The position numbers and the translations under genes are program-made. Source: Bacteroidota bacterium (GTDB lineage Bacteria; Bacteroidota; Bacteroidia; Bacteroidales; Prolixibacteraceae). Taken from it: a stretch of DNA of 64,000 nt. The notes below the pieces were generated by a model, which ran no database searches, was not told where the DNA came from, and was given only the letters and a program-made list of their open reading frames with translations. Shown one piece after another: positions 28,923 through 37,576 of this stretch (within the stretch, counting starts at the first letter, position 1; every line of letters starts with the position of its first letter). The stretch is taken from assembly GCA_024278975.1 (NCBI GenBank), contig JAJRSD010000017.1:57218-121217 (forward strand). Direction: 5' to 3'.

Positions 28923-30818
28923 ATGAATTTTAATAAGATAATTATCGTCATCTGTTTATTAACAGCCGCTGTTCTTTTGAATTCGTGCAATACAGAAAAG
29001 AAAGTTAATATTACAAGCCCGAATGGAGATTATAAATTTGATTGTTTTGTAAATAAAACTACCGGCGAGCTTAGTTACTCGGTAAATTTTTTGGGGAAGG
29101 AAATTATTAAACAATCGGTTCTGGGTTTTAATATTAGTAATTTTGAGCAGCCTCATAATATCACAATAAATAGTGTTACTGAAAACAATGTCAACTCTCA
29201 TTGGCAACCTGTTTATGGCGAAAAGAATGAGTATCCCGAGATTTATTCTGAGAAAATTATTTCAGTTAGTGATAACCAACTCAACTACAAAATAACAGTG
29301 CGGGCATATAACGAAGGCGTGGCTTTTCGGTGGAATTTTTTAAATAGCGATTTAACTTTAGTTGATGAAAAAACTGAATTTGCGCTACCCGACAATGTAG
29401 TATTATGGGCATCGGAAAATGCACAGAGCAAGATATTTAAAATTGGTGTTAGCAGTCTGAAAAATCCAATAGACAGACCACTTTTAATACAAACACCCGA
29501 TTCACTTTTTATCGCCATTGGCGAAGCCGGACTTGTTAATTTTGCGCGAATGAAATTTATAAAATCGTCGACTAAAGAATCTACGTTAAAAGCAAAATTA
29601 GACAGCGAGGTTAAATATCAAAAACCATTCGAAACGCCATGGAGATATATTATGGCTGGCACAAAACCGGGGCACATTCTCGAAAATAATTTTTTGATAC
29701 TCAATCTAAATCAACCAAATAAAATTGAAGATACTTCATGGATAAAACCGGGGAAAATAATTCGTGAAGTTACTCTTACAACAAAGGGAGGTTTGGCTTG
29801 TGTAGATTTTGCTGCAAAACATAACATTCAGTTTGTGGAGTTCGATGCCGGTTGGTACGGTTACGAATACGATGATAAATCGGATGCCACAACAATTACA
29901 ATCGACCCAAAACGATCAAAAGGACCACTCGATTTACATAAAATAATTAAATATGCCGAGAGCAAAAATATTGGTATTGTTCTATATGTTAATCGCAGAT
30001 CGCTTGAAAAACAATTGGACGAGATACTTCCTCTTTTTAAATCGTGGGGAATAAAAGGAGTTAAATATGGTTTTGTAAATGTTGGTTCGCAAGAGTGGAC
30101 TGCCTGGCTGCACGATGCTGTCAGAAAAGCTGCAAACCATAAATTAATGGTTGATATTCACGATGAATATCGTCCGACCGGCTACTCCAGAACATACCCA
30201 AATTTGATGACACAGGAAGGTATTCGGGGAGATGAGGCATCGCCGGACAACGAAATGGTTCTCAAAACTATTTTTACAAGAATGATTGCCGGCGCCGGAG
30301 ACCATACTAATTGCTATTTCGATAAACGGGTTGATGAAAAATTGGGTTCGCACGGTTCGCAACTTGCCAAGCTTGTTTGCGTTTACAGCCCGTGGCAATT
30401 TATATTTTGGTACGATCGCCCAATAAACTCCGACACATCCGGAGATGGTGGAGTCGGGAACAGAAATCATATTATTGAAGTACCGGAATTAGCTTTTATC
30501 GATGCTGTACCAACTGTGTGGGACGACACAAAAGTTATTGAGGGCTTGCCTGGCGAATTTGCAGTAATAGCACGACGCAGTGGAGACCGTTGGTTTGTTG
30601 GTGCACTCAACGGAAATCAACCCCGTGAATTTAATATCCCTCTCAATTTTTTATCGCCTAATATCAAATATAAAGCTACAATTTATTACGATAATCCGAA
30701 AGTCAAAACAACTACAAAAGTTGGTGTTAAACAACAAATAGTTAGCAGCAACTACCAAATCTCTCGTGAAATAAAAGCGAAAAATGGTATGGCAATTATA
30801 TTTGAAAAGATTAATTAA
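28923..30818 (+). CDS. Glycoside hydrolase family 97 lipoprotein
   Basis: A 631-residue lipoprotein (LNSC lipobox, Cys22). The N-terminal beta-sandwich carries the GH97 signature (SPNGDYKFDCFV, YNEGVAFRW). The TIM barrel has FVEFDAGWYGYEYDDK, GIKGVKYGFVNVG, HDEYRPTGYSRTYPNL and the AGAGDHTNCYFD segment, followed by a C-terminal beta domain (GDRWFVGALNG). GH97 enzymes are exo-acting alpha-glucosidases or alpha-galactosidases. Here the residue after VKY is Gly rather than the Asp nucleophile of retaining members. The acidic residues expected of inverting members appear as Asp at shifted positions, so the mechanism cannot be assigned. It shares the operon with the two esterases. Confidence 0.87.
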   Translation: MNFNKIIIVICLLTAAVLLNSCNTEKKVNITSPNGDYKFDCFVNKTTGELSYSVNFLGKEIIKQSVLGFNISNFEQPHNITINSVTENNVNSHWQPVYGEKNEYPEIYSEKIISVSDNQLNYKITVRAYNEGVAFRWNFLNSDLTLVDEKTEFALPDNVVLWASENAQSKIFKIGVSSLKNPIDRPLLIQTPDSLFIAIGEAGLVNFARMKFIKSSTKESTLKAKLDSEVKYQKPFETPWRYIMAGTKPGHILENNFLILNLNQPNKIEDTSWIKPGKIIREVTLTTKGGLACVDFAAKHNIQFVEFDAGWYGYEYDDKSDATTITIDPKRSKGPLDLHKIIKYAESKNIGIVLYVNRRSLEKQLDEILPLFKSWGIKGVKYGFVNVGSQEWTAWLHDAVRKAANHKLMVDIHDEYRPTGYSRTYPNLMTQEGIRGDEASPDNEMVLKTIFTRMIAGAGDHTNCYFDKRVDEKLGSHGSQLAKLVCVYSPWQFIFWYDRPINSDTSGDGGVGNRNHIIEVPELAFIDAVPTVWDDTKVIEGLPGEFAVIARRSGDRWFVGALNGNQPREFNIPLNFLSPNIKYKATIYYDNPKVKTTTKVGVKQQIVSSNYQISREIKAKNGMAIIFEKIN

Positions 30819-30842
30819 ATATCAACAAAAAAAATAACAGTA

Positions 30843-31892
30843 ATGAACAAAATTAATCGTCGTAATTTTATCGTTCAAACTGCTGCCTGCACCGGTGGTA
30901 TTTCATTGGGATTATATTCTTGCACAAAAAGCAACCCTGAACTATTAAACGGAGTTCAAGATTTTATCCATGGTGTAGCAAATGCTGATGGGTCTTTTCG
31001 TCCTGGCATTGATCCCGATTACAAAGGAACATCAGACACCGGTTTGTCGGGCATTGCAGCACCTACTTATGCCACAATTATCAGTAAAACATTCGGGTGG
31101 GAGCTACCTTATCGTGCTAAAACTATCGAGTTTTTTATATCATGTCAGAAACCCGATGGTGCATTTTATCCGCCAACCGGCAGCATGGATCAGAATGCTC
31201 CGCTTGCAAAATTATATAATACAGTTCAGAGTATTGTGTCGCTCCGGCTTCTTGGAGCAGAACCCCGGTATAATCCAATGCCGGTTGTCGATTACTTTTT
31301 TAAGGGTGATACGTATAAAAAACTACCTCTTTACACAACAAGTTTTTTCCCACTGTTTTTTAGTGCCATGCAGCAAAAAATGCCGGATTTTATAAACAAA
31401 AAAATGCGCAATTATCTTTTGACAGAACAAAAGGAAGATGGATATCTGGGAGACCATGTAGCATCAACATTTCATGCGGCACACTATTTTCGTTTAATTG
31501 GCGAGCCCACGCCAAAAGCAAGCGCAATGGTTGACCGTGTAATCCGAGATCAGAAAGAGGACGGATCGTGGAGTTTATGGGAGCCTGCCTGGGATGTTCA
31601 TGCCTGTTACGACGCACTTTTTATTCTTCGTCAACTGGCAGATGAATCTGAAACCCGATTAAAAAATGCTTACGAAAAAGCAACAAACTGGATACTAAAA
31701 TGCCATAAACCAGATGGAGGTTTTACACATTTCCCAGAAGAGACAATTTCCGATGTTGACGCTCTTTATTTCCATGTTGGAGGTTTGGTTGAAACTGGTT
31801 ATTTACAGGTTCAAAATAATCTTGCAAACAGAGAAATTCTTGGCTGGGGACATGCCATGGATCCAAAAGAAAATTATTCGTGTATAAATTAG
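30843..31892 (+). CDS. Exported prenyltransferase/squalene-cyclase-fold (alpha/alpha toroid) protein
   Basis: A 349-residue protein with a twin-arginine-like signal (NRRNFIVQTAACTGGISLGLYSC; the Cys may be a lipid site). It contains at least four QW-like repeats, QKPDGAFYPP, QKEDGYLGD, QKEDGSWSL and HKPDGGFTHF, which mark the alpha/alpha-toroid fold of terpene cyclases and related proteins. The acidic DxDD of cyclases is not visible, so a sugar-related or lyase-like role in the locus is as likely as terpene chemistry. It begins 24 bases after GH97 and ends the first half of the locus. The function is unknown. Confidence 0.7.
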   Translation: MNKINRRNFIVQTAACTGGISLGLYSCTKSNPELLNGVQDFIHGVANADGSFRPGIDPDYKGTSDTGLSGIAAPTYATIISKTFGWELPYRAKTIEFFISCQKPDGAFYPPTGSMDQNAPLAKLYNTVQSIVSLRLLGAEPRYNPMPVVDYFFKGDTYKKLPLYTTSFFPLFFSAMQQKMPDFINKKMRNYLLTEQKEDGYLGDHVASTFHAAHYFRLIGEPTPKASAMVDRVIRDQKEDGSWSLWEPAWDVHACYDALFILRQLADESETRLKNAYEKATNWILKCHKPDGGFTHFPEETISDVDALYFHVGGLVETGYLQVQNNLANREILGWGHAMDPKENYSCIN

Positions 31893-32039
31893 TTGTTGTG
31901 TTTTATTGATGTTTTGAACCAAAAAAATATCAATATTTTAACTATCTTGCCGTATCGAAATGAGGCTAATTATACAAATGAAATGGACTAATTTCTCATT
32001 TTTCCTTTATACTTTTTTTTATAAATTAAACTAATCAAA

Positions 32040-32621
32040 ATTAAATCTGATAAAGAAATATGGGACGATTTCAGAAATGGGAAAAGCTATGCTCTTTCTC
32101 ATATATATTATCAACATGCCCAATTTCTTTTTATGTACGGGAAAAAATTTACACATGATAGCGAATTAATAAAAGATACTATTCAAGACCTGTTTTTCGA
32201 TTTGCTACGAATGCGAAATAATCTGGGAGAAACAGACAGTATTAAATTTTATCTCCTAACATCTTTCCGAAGAAAACTTAATTCTAATTTTCAAAAACAA
32301 TCGAAATTTGTTAATCACAAAATAGATGATCTCGAACTTACAATTGTTTATTCGGCAGAACGAGAATTGATGGATAAAGAGAGTCTTTCTCAGCGCGATA
32401 AATTAATACAAAATGCTCTGAAGAATTTAAGCCCTAAGCAACGCGAAATACTTTATTACCGTTTTACCTGTAATTTCGAATACGAACAGATTTGCGATAT
32501 TATGTCGTTAAAATACGATTCTGCCCGAAAATTGGTTTTCAGGGCTTTAAAGTCATTAAAAAAATTGTTGTCGAATAACGAAATTATTATCCTGTTTCTG
32601 GGATCTTTTTCAAAAAAATAA
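32040..32621 (+). CDS. ECF sigma factor of the polysaccharide locus, with a non-ATG start
   Basis: FecI-type RNA polymerase sigma factor, predicted to recruit polymerase to the sus-type operon. Region 4 is clear (LKNLSPKQREILYYRFTCNF, then EQICDIMSLKYDSARKLVFRALKSL). The usual region-2 start (EIWDDFRNGKSYALSHIYYQ) lies upstream of the first ATG (32133), in the same frame. The frame is open back to a TAA at 32022-32024 but contains no ATG, GTG or TTG, only ATT (32025, 32040) and ATC (32034). I set the start at ATT 32040 because it gives the typical N-terminus. Starting at the 32133 ATG would delete part of region 2. A start-codon mutation cannot be excluded. Confidence 0.7.
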   Translation: MKSDKEIWDDFRNGKSYALSHIYYQHAQFLFMYGKKFTHDSELIKDTIQDLFFDLLRMRNNLGETDSIKFYLLTSFRRKLNSNFQKQSKFVNHKIDDLELTIVYSAERELMDKESLSQRDKLIQNALKNLSPKQREILYYRFTCNFEYEQICDIMSLKYDSARKLVFRALKSLKKLLSNNEIIILFLGSFSKK

Positions 32622-32731
32622 AAATAATATATATTCCTTGTCCACAAACAGGAACATCTGTTCTTTATTATAATAGAGAGCGCAATAAAAACTGTTCGCA
32701 TAGTTTAGTTAATAATTAGTTAGTTAGAAGG

Positions 32732-32762
32732 GAAGAGCATCTGACACATTAAGGTGCTCTTC
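32732..32762 (+). terminator. Hairpin between sigma factor and anti-sigma factor genes
   Basis: GAAGAGCA (32732-32739) and TGCTCTTC (32755-32762) form an 8-bp stem with a 15-base loop. Only a short TTT follows, so it may be a weak terminator or attenuator rather than a full one. It lies 111 bases past the sigma stop and 50 bases before the next gene. Confidence 0.4.
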
Positions 32763-32812
32763 TTTGAACAGGAAGAGAAGAATTTGTCATGATTTTTAGC
32801 AATAAATATTAA

Positions 32813-33070
32813 ATGGATAAAAAATATCTGGAATATAATCTTGAAGAATTAATTGAGGACAAACAATTTATTGGGTGGGTTTTAAAAGGTCATAACAACA
32901 GCAAATGGGAAGAGTTTGTTGCAAACAATACTCAGGTAAGCACAAAAATAAAACAAGCAAAAGAGATTATTTTATTGCTTCGCGATTCGTATGAAGTTTT
33001 AGATGAAGAATCGCTTCTGGAAATGTGGAAAAATATCGACCATTTTGATCAGCAACATATAAAAAAATAA
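32813..33070 (+). CDS. N-terminal cytoplasmic part of a FecR-type anti-sigma factor (split gene)
   Basis: An 85-residue protein (MDKKYLEYNLEELIEDK...) that matches in size, position and helical character the cytoplasmic sigma-binding domain that normally forms the first part of FecR anti-sigma factors. It ends IKK-stop just before the membrane segment. The following frame (33082 onwards) supplies the missing transmembrane and periplasmic parts. It is preceded by a hairpin and the ECF sigma gene. On its own it could act as a soluble sigma binder. The switch of frame occurs at the A7 run described separately. Confidence 0.75.
   Translation: MDKKYLEYNLEELIEDKQFIGWVLKGHNNSKWEEFVANNTQVSTKIKQAKEIILLLRDSYEVLDEESLLEMWKNIDHFDQQHIKK
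33061..33067 (+). promoter_or_regulatory. Candidate -1 frameshift heptamer A AAA AAA at the FecR frame junction
   Basis: Seven A residues are read in the zero frame as A-AAA-AAA and followed directly by the stop TAA (33068-33070). A -1 shift here continues as IRLIKMRKTLSWAASILV, which joins the upstream 85-residue domain to the downstream membrane segment in one 411-residue FecR protein. The heptamer obeys the X-XXY-YYZ rule. An error or mutation in the homopolymer run is the alternative explanation. Confidence 0.5.
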
Positions 33071-33081
33071 GACTGATTAAA

Positions 33082-34047
33082 ATGCGAAAAACCTTAAGTT
33101 GGGCTGCATCAATCCTGGTTATCATATCTCTTGGAACACTTGGTTATTATAATCTGGAGAATAAAAATAAAGGTTATGAGTTTGCTATCACCGAAACATT
33201 ATCTCAAAACAGCGATGCAAAAATAGTACTCCCCGATGGTGATGAGATTATATTAACAAATAAGAGTTCTTCCATTTCGTTGAATAACGAGGAGGGGCTA
33301 ATAAATATTAATGATAGCATAATAGATTTATCGAAAAATATTACTGAGTCGTCTTCAGAAATCAAAATGAATGAAGTAGTCATTCCGTTTGGTAAAAAGT
33401 CGGAATTGCTTTTGGCAGATGGAACAAAAGTATGGTTAAATGCAGGAAGTCGCCTTGCCTTTCCCGTTAGTTTTACGCAAAAAAACAGAGAGGTTTATCT
33501 GGAAGGAGAAGCATATTTTGAAGTTACAAAAAACGAATTGCAGCCATTTATTGTTCATGCTGCCGACCTTAACATTACAGTTTTAGGAACCCATTTTGAT
33601 ATTTCGGCTTATCAGACAGACAAGGATATAAAGACAATTCTTATTGAAGGAAGTGTTACTGTTAGTCGCTCCAATATTTTTGGATTTGGAGAAAACGAGG
33701 TTCTGTTAAAACCCAATCAAATAGCCAGTTTTAATAAAAAAGATAATAGTATTAAAGTATTCGACGATCCTAATGTTGGCTTTTATATCTCATGGACTCA
33801 GGGTTGGATGCAGTTTTCGCATGAGAGTTTAAAATCTGTTTTCGATAAACTGGAAAGATATTACAGCGTGAAAATAATAGTGCCTCAGGATTTTCCTTCA
33901 TCAGAAGTAATTTCCGGGAAATTAGATTTGAAAGAATCTGTTGAAGATGTAATGAAAATAGTTGAAGATGTGGCAAAAATTGATTACCGAATAAACAAAA
34001 ATGAAATTTTTGTTGACAAAAAGCTTAAAAGAATAAATATGAAATAA
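33082..34047 (+). CDS. FecR-type anti-sigma factor, transmembrane and periplasmic part
   Basis: A 321-residue protein whose first 25 residues form a transmembrane helix (LSWAASILVIISLGTLGYY). It is followed by the periplasmic FecR domain (VVIPFGKKSELLLADGTKVWLNAGSRL, VYLEGEAYFEVTKN, TVLGTHFDISAY) and a C-terminal DUF4974-type domain (FDKLERYYSVKIIV). It senses the SusC-like transporter state and controls the sigma factor. The usual cytoplasmic N-terminal domain is missing and is encoded in another frame just upstream, so this may be expressed alone from ATG 33082, or as a fusion by -1 frameshift. The start is uncertain for that reason. Confidence 0.82.
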   Translation: MRKTLSWAASILVIISLGTLGYYNLENKNKGYEFAITETLSQNSDAKIVLPDGDEIILTNKSSSISLNNEEGLININDSIIDLSKNITESSSEIKMNEVVIPFGKKSELLLADGTKVWLNAGSRLAFPVSFTQKNREVYLEGEAYFEVTKNELQPFIVHAADLNITVLGTHFDISAYQTDKDIKTILIEGSVTVSRSNIFGFGENEVLLKPNQIASFNKKDNSIKVFDDPNVGFYISWTQGWMQFSHESLKSVFDKLERYYSVKIIVPQDFPSSEVISGKLDLKESVEDVMKIVEDVAKIDYRINKNEIFVDKKLKRINMK

Positions 34048-34128
34048 AAAAACGAAAAGTTGTTGAGTGGCAGACTCATAGACTTTTAATTTTAAATAAA
34101 GAGTATCTAAACTAAAAATTTCAAAATT

Positions 34129-37100
34129 ATGAAGAAAAATTGTACTGCGTCACATCCGTTAGAAACGGGTATGGCCAAAGTTCTATTGAGAATGAAACTA
34201 CTAACAATCTTAGTACTTTCTGTATTTACTGTTTCTGCAGCAGATAGTTACTCGCAAGTAACTAAATTCAATCTAAAACTGAACAATGTTACTGTAACAG
34301 AAGTATTTCAGCAGATTGAAAAAAACAGCGAGTTTATTCTACTGTACAACGAAAAAGATCTCGACTTAAACCGTAAGGTAGATGTCGATGTTCAAAGCAA
34401 AAAAGTTACTGCTGTACTCGATCAGGTTTTTAAGGGTACTAACAACATTTACAAAATCTACGATCGGCAGATTGTAATTCTTGAAAATGAGAATGTTAAA
34501 GAACCAGTTCTTTTTGAAAACAAAACAGAACAACCTCAAGACAAAAAAATTACAGGAAATGTGACTGATCAAGATGGCGGTCCGTTACCCGGTGTTTCTG
34601 TGGTTGTTCAAAATACTACCATTGGAACTGTTACTGATGTCGATGGTAATTTTACGCTCTCTATTCCCGAGTCAGCCACATCGTTACAATTTTCTTTTGT
34701 TGGTATGAAAACTCAGCTTGTTCCCATCGATGGTAAAACTAATTTTACTATTCTTATGGAAGATGAGACTATTGGTCTCGACGAGATTGTAACAATTGGT
34801 TATGGTACTGCAAAGAAAAGCGACCTGACCGGTGCTGTAATTCGAATTGATGCAAAAACTTTTCAAAACCAGCCAATGACCCAGTTAACTGATATGTTAA
34901 CCGGTACTGTTGCAGGTTTTTACTCGCAGCAGGGAACATCGGCATCAGGCGGTGGTTCTATGGAAATTCGTGGAACAAAATCATTAAAAGCATCAACAGA
35001 TCCGATGATTGTAATCGATGGAGTTATCTACAACGGAAGTATTAAAGATATTAATCCTGCCGATATCGAATCGATAGATATATTAAAAGATGCAAGTTCA
35101 GCAGCCGTATTTGGAGCAAGAGCAGCCGCAGGTGTTATCCAGATAACCACAAAAAAAGGAAAAAAAGGAAAGCCAATGGTGAATTTTTCTGCAAGTGTTG
35201 GTTTAACCAACGAAACAAATGGGATGAAAACATATGATGGTGAAGGATATCAGCAATTTAGAAGAGATTATCTAAAAGCAATTAATCCTGATAACCCAAG
35301 TTATTATTATGATGATCCTAATAATCTTCCCGATGGTGTAACTATTGACGATTGGAGAAATGCCAGTGGTAATCCGCAAGACGATAATACTCAAGAGTAT
35401 CTGGGTCGTCTTATGTTCTATCAGGTCGAGATTGATAACTTCAACGCAGGCAAACAGGTAGATTGGTACAACGAAGTTATGCAAACAGGGTTGAGACAAA
35501 ATTACGATGCCAGTATAAGTGGAGCAAGCGATCGGGTTAATTACTATTGGTCAATCGGCTATCAGAACAACGAAGGAATTATAATTGGAGACGAATTCCA
35601 GACTGTACGTACAAGGTTAAATCTTGATTTAAAAGTTACCGATTGGTTAGATATTGGTGTAAACTCGCAATTTGCAGACCGAAATCAAAGTTCTGTACCA
35701 GCTAGTTTATACGGTGTTAATTATATGAGTCCGTATGGATCGATGTTTGAAGAAGATGGAACCGCTAGATGGTACCCGAATTCATTTCCTGTTACTAATC
35801 CGTTAATAAACTATTACGGACAAGATAGATTTTCGAAGTCGTACAATTTATTTGCATCTATGTATGCCAAACTTAAATTGCCTTTTGGTATTGAATATAA
35901 AATATCGTACCAACCTCGCTACTCATTCCTAAAAGATTATAATTTTTGGCCATCAACAACAAGAACAGGAGGATATGATCATTCTCAAGGATACGGAACA
36001 AGAACGGATGCATCGAGCTTTGAATGGATTCTTGACCATCTGGTTCATTGGAAAAAAGAGTATGGAGTTCATAGTTTTGACTTAACTCTTTTATATAGTG
36101 CCGAGCAAAATAATTATTGGTCGGGGAACAGTAGTAACGAGAGCTTTGTCCCAAATCAGAACTTAGGTTTTAACGGACTTCAGTTTGGAACTAAACCGTA
36201 TGTTGGCAATTACGATAGCAAGCAAACAGGCGATGCAGCAATGGCACGTCTTAATTACGACTTGATGGGCAAATATTTACTTACAGCATCAATTAGAAGA
36301 GATGGATATTCAGCATTTGGAGTAGAAAATCCAAGAGCAACATTCCCTGCATTAGCATTTGCCTGGAAAGTATCAAACGAAGATTTCTTTAATGTTGATT
36401 GGATCAGTCAATTGAAAGCAAGAGTTTCGTGGGGTGTAAACGGAAACAGATCTATTGGTGCATATTCTGCATTGGCTCAGTTACGCCCTAATTTTTACTA
36501 CGATGGAACAAATGTTCAAGTAGGAGTTTATAATAATACACTTGCAAACAGTAGTCTTGTTTGGGAAAGAACAGAAGCATTTAATATTGGTTTCGATATG
36601 GGAATGTTTAATAATCGGTTTTCAGTAGTGGCCGAGTATTATAATGCAAAAACAAACGACTTATTAATGGAACGAAAGCTACCTCGTATAACAGGATTTA
36701 GCAGTATTACAACAAACCTTGGAGAGATAGGAAATAAGGGATTGGAGCTAACTTTAAACTCAGTTAATATTAATAATTCAAACTTCAGTTGGCGAACAAG
36801 TGTAGTATTCTCGCTTAACCGAAACGAAATAATCGAATTATATGGCGATTATGAAGAGATAGAAGTTGATGGGAAAACAGTAAAAAGAGAAATTCCCGAC
36901 TATTCAAACGAATGGTTTCCGGGCGAAGCTATTGACGTTATATGGGATTATAATGTTACAGGTGTTTGGCAGTTAGATGAAAAAGCTGAAGCAGAAAAAT
37001 ACAATATGATTCCCGGTGAATTTAAATCGGAAGATGTTAATAAAGACTATGCATACATAGCACTAGACGATAAGCAATTTATTGGTTATACAAAACCAAG

Positions 37101-37548
37101 ATATCTGTTTGGTATGAAAAACGACTTCACTTTTTTAAAGAATTTTACCGCATCATTCTTTATCCGTGCCGACTTAGGCCATGAGTCAAGATATAATTAT
37201 GCATACAGAAGAGGTGGCGACACTTTTGATAAAAGAAGTGAGTATGACATACCATATTGGACACCTGAAAACCCAATTAACGATTATGCAAGTCTTATAT
37301 CAGACTATAATGCGTATGGTGGAGGTATGCATATTTACAAATCCAGAGCATTTGTAAGATTACAAGATATTTCGATATCATATCAGATGCCATCAGATAT
37401 TTGCAAAACATTAAAGGTTAGTAGTATGCGTATATTTGGATCTGGTCGTAACTTACTTACATTTACCGATTGGCCAGGTTGGGACCCGGAATCAGGGAAT
37501 ACTCCTATGCCTAAAAACGTTACTTTAGGTATTAATATTTCATTATAA
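34129..37548 (+). CDS. SusC/RagA-family TonB-dependent outer-membrane transporter
   Basis: A 1139-residue protein with a long N-terminal leader, an STN domain (about 45-115, FNLKLNNVTVTEVFQQIEKN) that contacts the FecR partner, and a carboxypeptidase-regulatory-like domain (about 140-220, ITGNVTDQDGGPLPGVSVVV). The plug has IRGTKSLKASTDPMIVIDG and DPADIESIDILKDAS-type motifs, here as INPADIESIDILKDASS. It ends with a 22-strand barrel closing in NVTLGINISL. The STN domain fits the adjacent ECF sigma/FecR pair. It works with the downstream SusD to import oligosaccharides. It starts 81 bases after the FecR gene; whether it has its own promoter is unclear. Confidence 0.95.
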   Translation: MKKNCTASHPLETGMAKVLLRMKLLTILVLSVFTVSAADSYSQVTKFNLKLNNVTVTEVFQQIEKNSEFILLYNEKDLDLNRKVDVDVQSKKVTAVLDQVFKGTNNIYKIYDRQIVILENENVKEPVLFENKTEQPQDKKITGNVTDQDGGPLPGVSVVVQNTTIGTVTDVDGNFTLSIPESATSLQFSFVGMKTQLVPIDGKTNFTILMEDETIGLDEIVTIGYGTAKKSDLTGAVIRIDAKTFQNQPMTQLTDMLTGTVAGFYSQQGTSASGGGSMEIRGTKSLKASTDPMIVIDGVIYNGSIKDINPADIESIDILKDASSAAVFGARAAAGVIQITTKKGKKGKPMVNFSASVGLTNETNGMKTYDGEGYQQFRRDYLKAINPDNPSYYYDDPNNLPDGVTIDDWRNASGNPQDDNTQEYLGRLMFYQVEIDNFNAGKQVDWYNEVMQTGLRQNYDASISGASDRVNYYWSIGYQNNEGIIIGDEFQTVRTRLNLDLKVTDWLDIGVNSQFADRNQSSVPASLYGVNYMSPYGSMFEEDGTARWYPNSFPVTNPLINYYGQDRFSKSYNLFASMYAKLKLPFGIEYKISYQPRYSFLKDYNFWPSTTRTGGYDHSQGYGTRTDASSFEWILDHLVHWKKEYGVHSFDLTLLYSAEQNNYWSGNSSNESFVPNQNLGFNGLQFGTKPYVGNYDSKQTGDAAMARLNYDLMGKYLLTASIRRDGYSAFGVENPRATFPALAFAWKVSNEDFFNVDWISQLKARVSWGVNGNRSIGAYSALAQLRPNFYYDGTNVQVGVYNNTLANSSLVWERTEAFNIGFDMGMFNNRFSVVAEYYNAKTNDLLMERKLPRITGFSSITTNLGEIGNKGLELTLNSVNINNSNFSWRTSVVFSLNRNEIIELYGDYEEIEVDGKTVKREIPDYSNEWFPGEAIDVIWDYNVTGVWQLDEKAEAEKYNMIPGEFKSEDVNKDYAYIALDDKQFIGYTKPRYLFGMKNDFTFLKNFTASFFIRADLGHESRYNYAYRRGGDTFDKRSEYDIPYWTPENPINDYASLISDYNAYGGGMHIYKSRAFVRLQDISISYQMPSDICKTLKVSSMRIFGSGRNLLTFTDWPGWDPESGNTPMPKNVTLGINISL

Positions 37549-37576
37549 ATAACAGTAATATTAAAAACAATATATT

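Noticed and set aside
32813..33070. Treating the 85-residue frame as an unrelated small gene
   Set aside because: Its size, position after the sigma gene and the clean -1 joint to the FecR membrane segment make it the missing FecR N-terminus.
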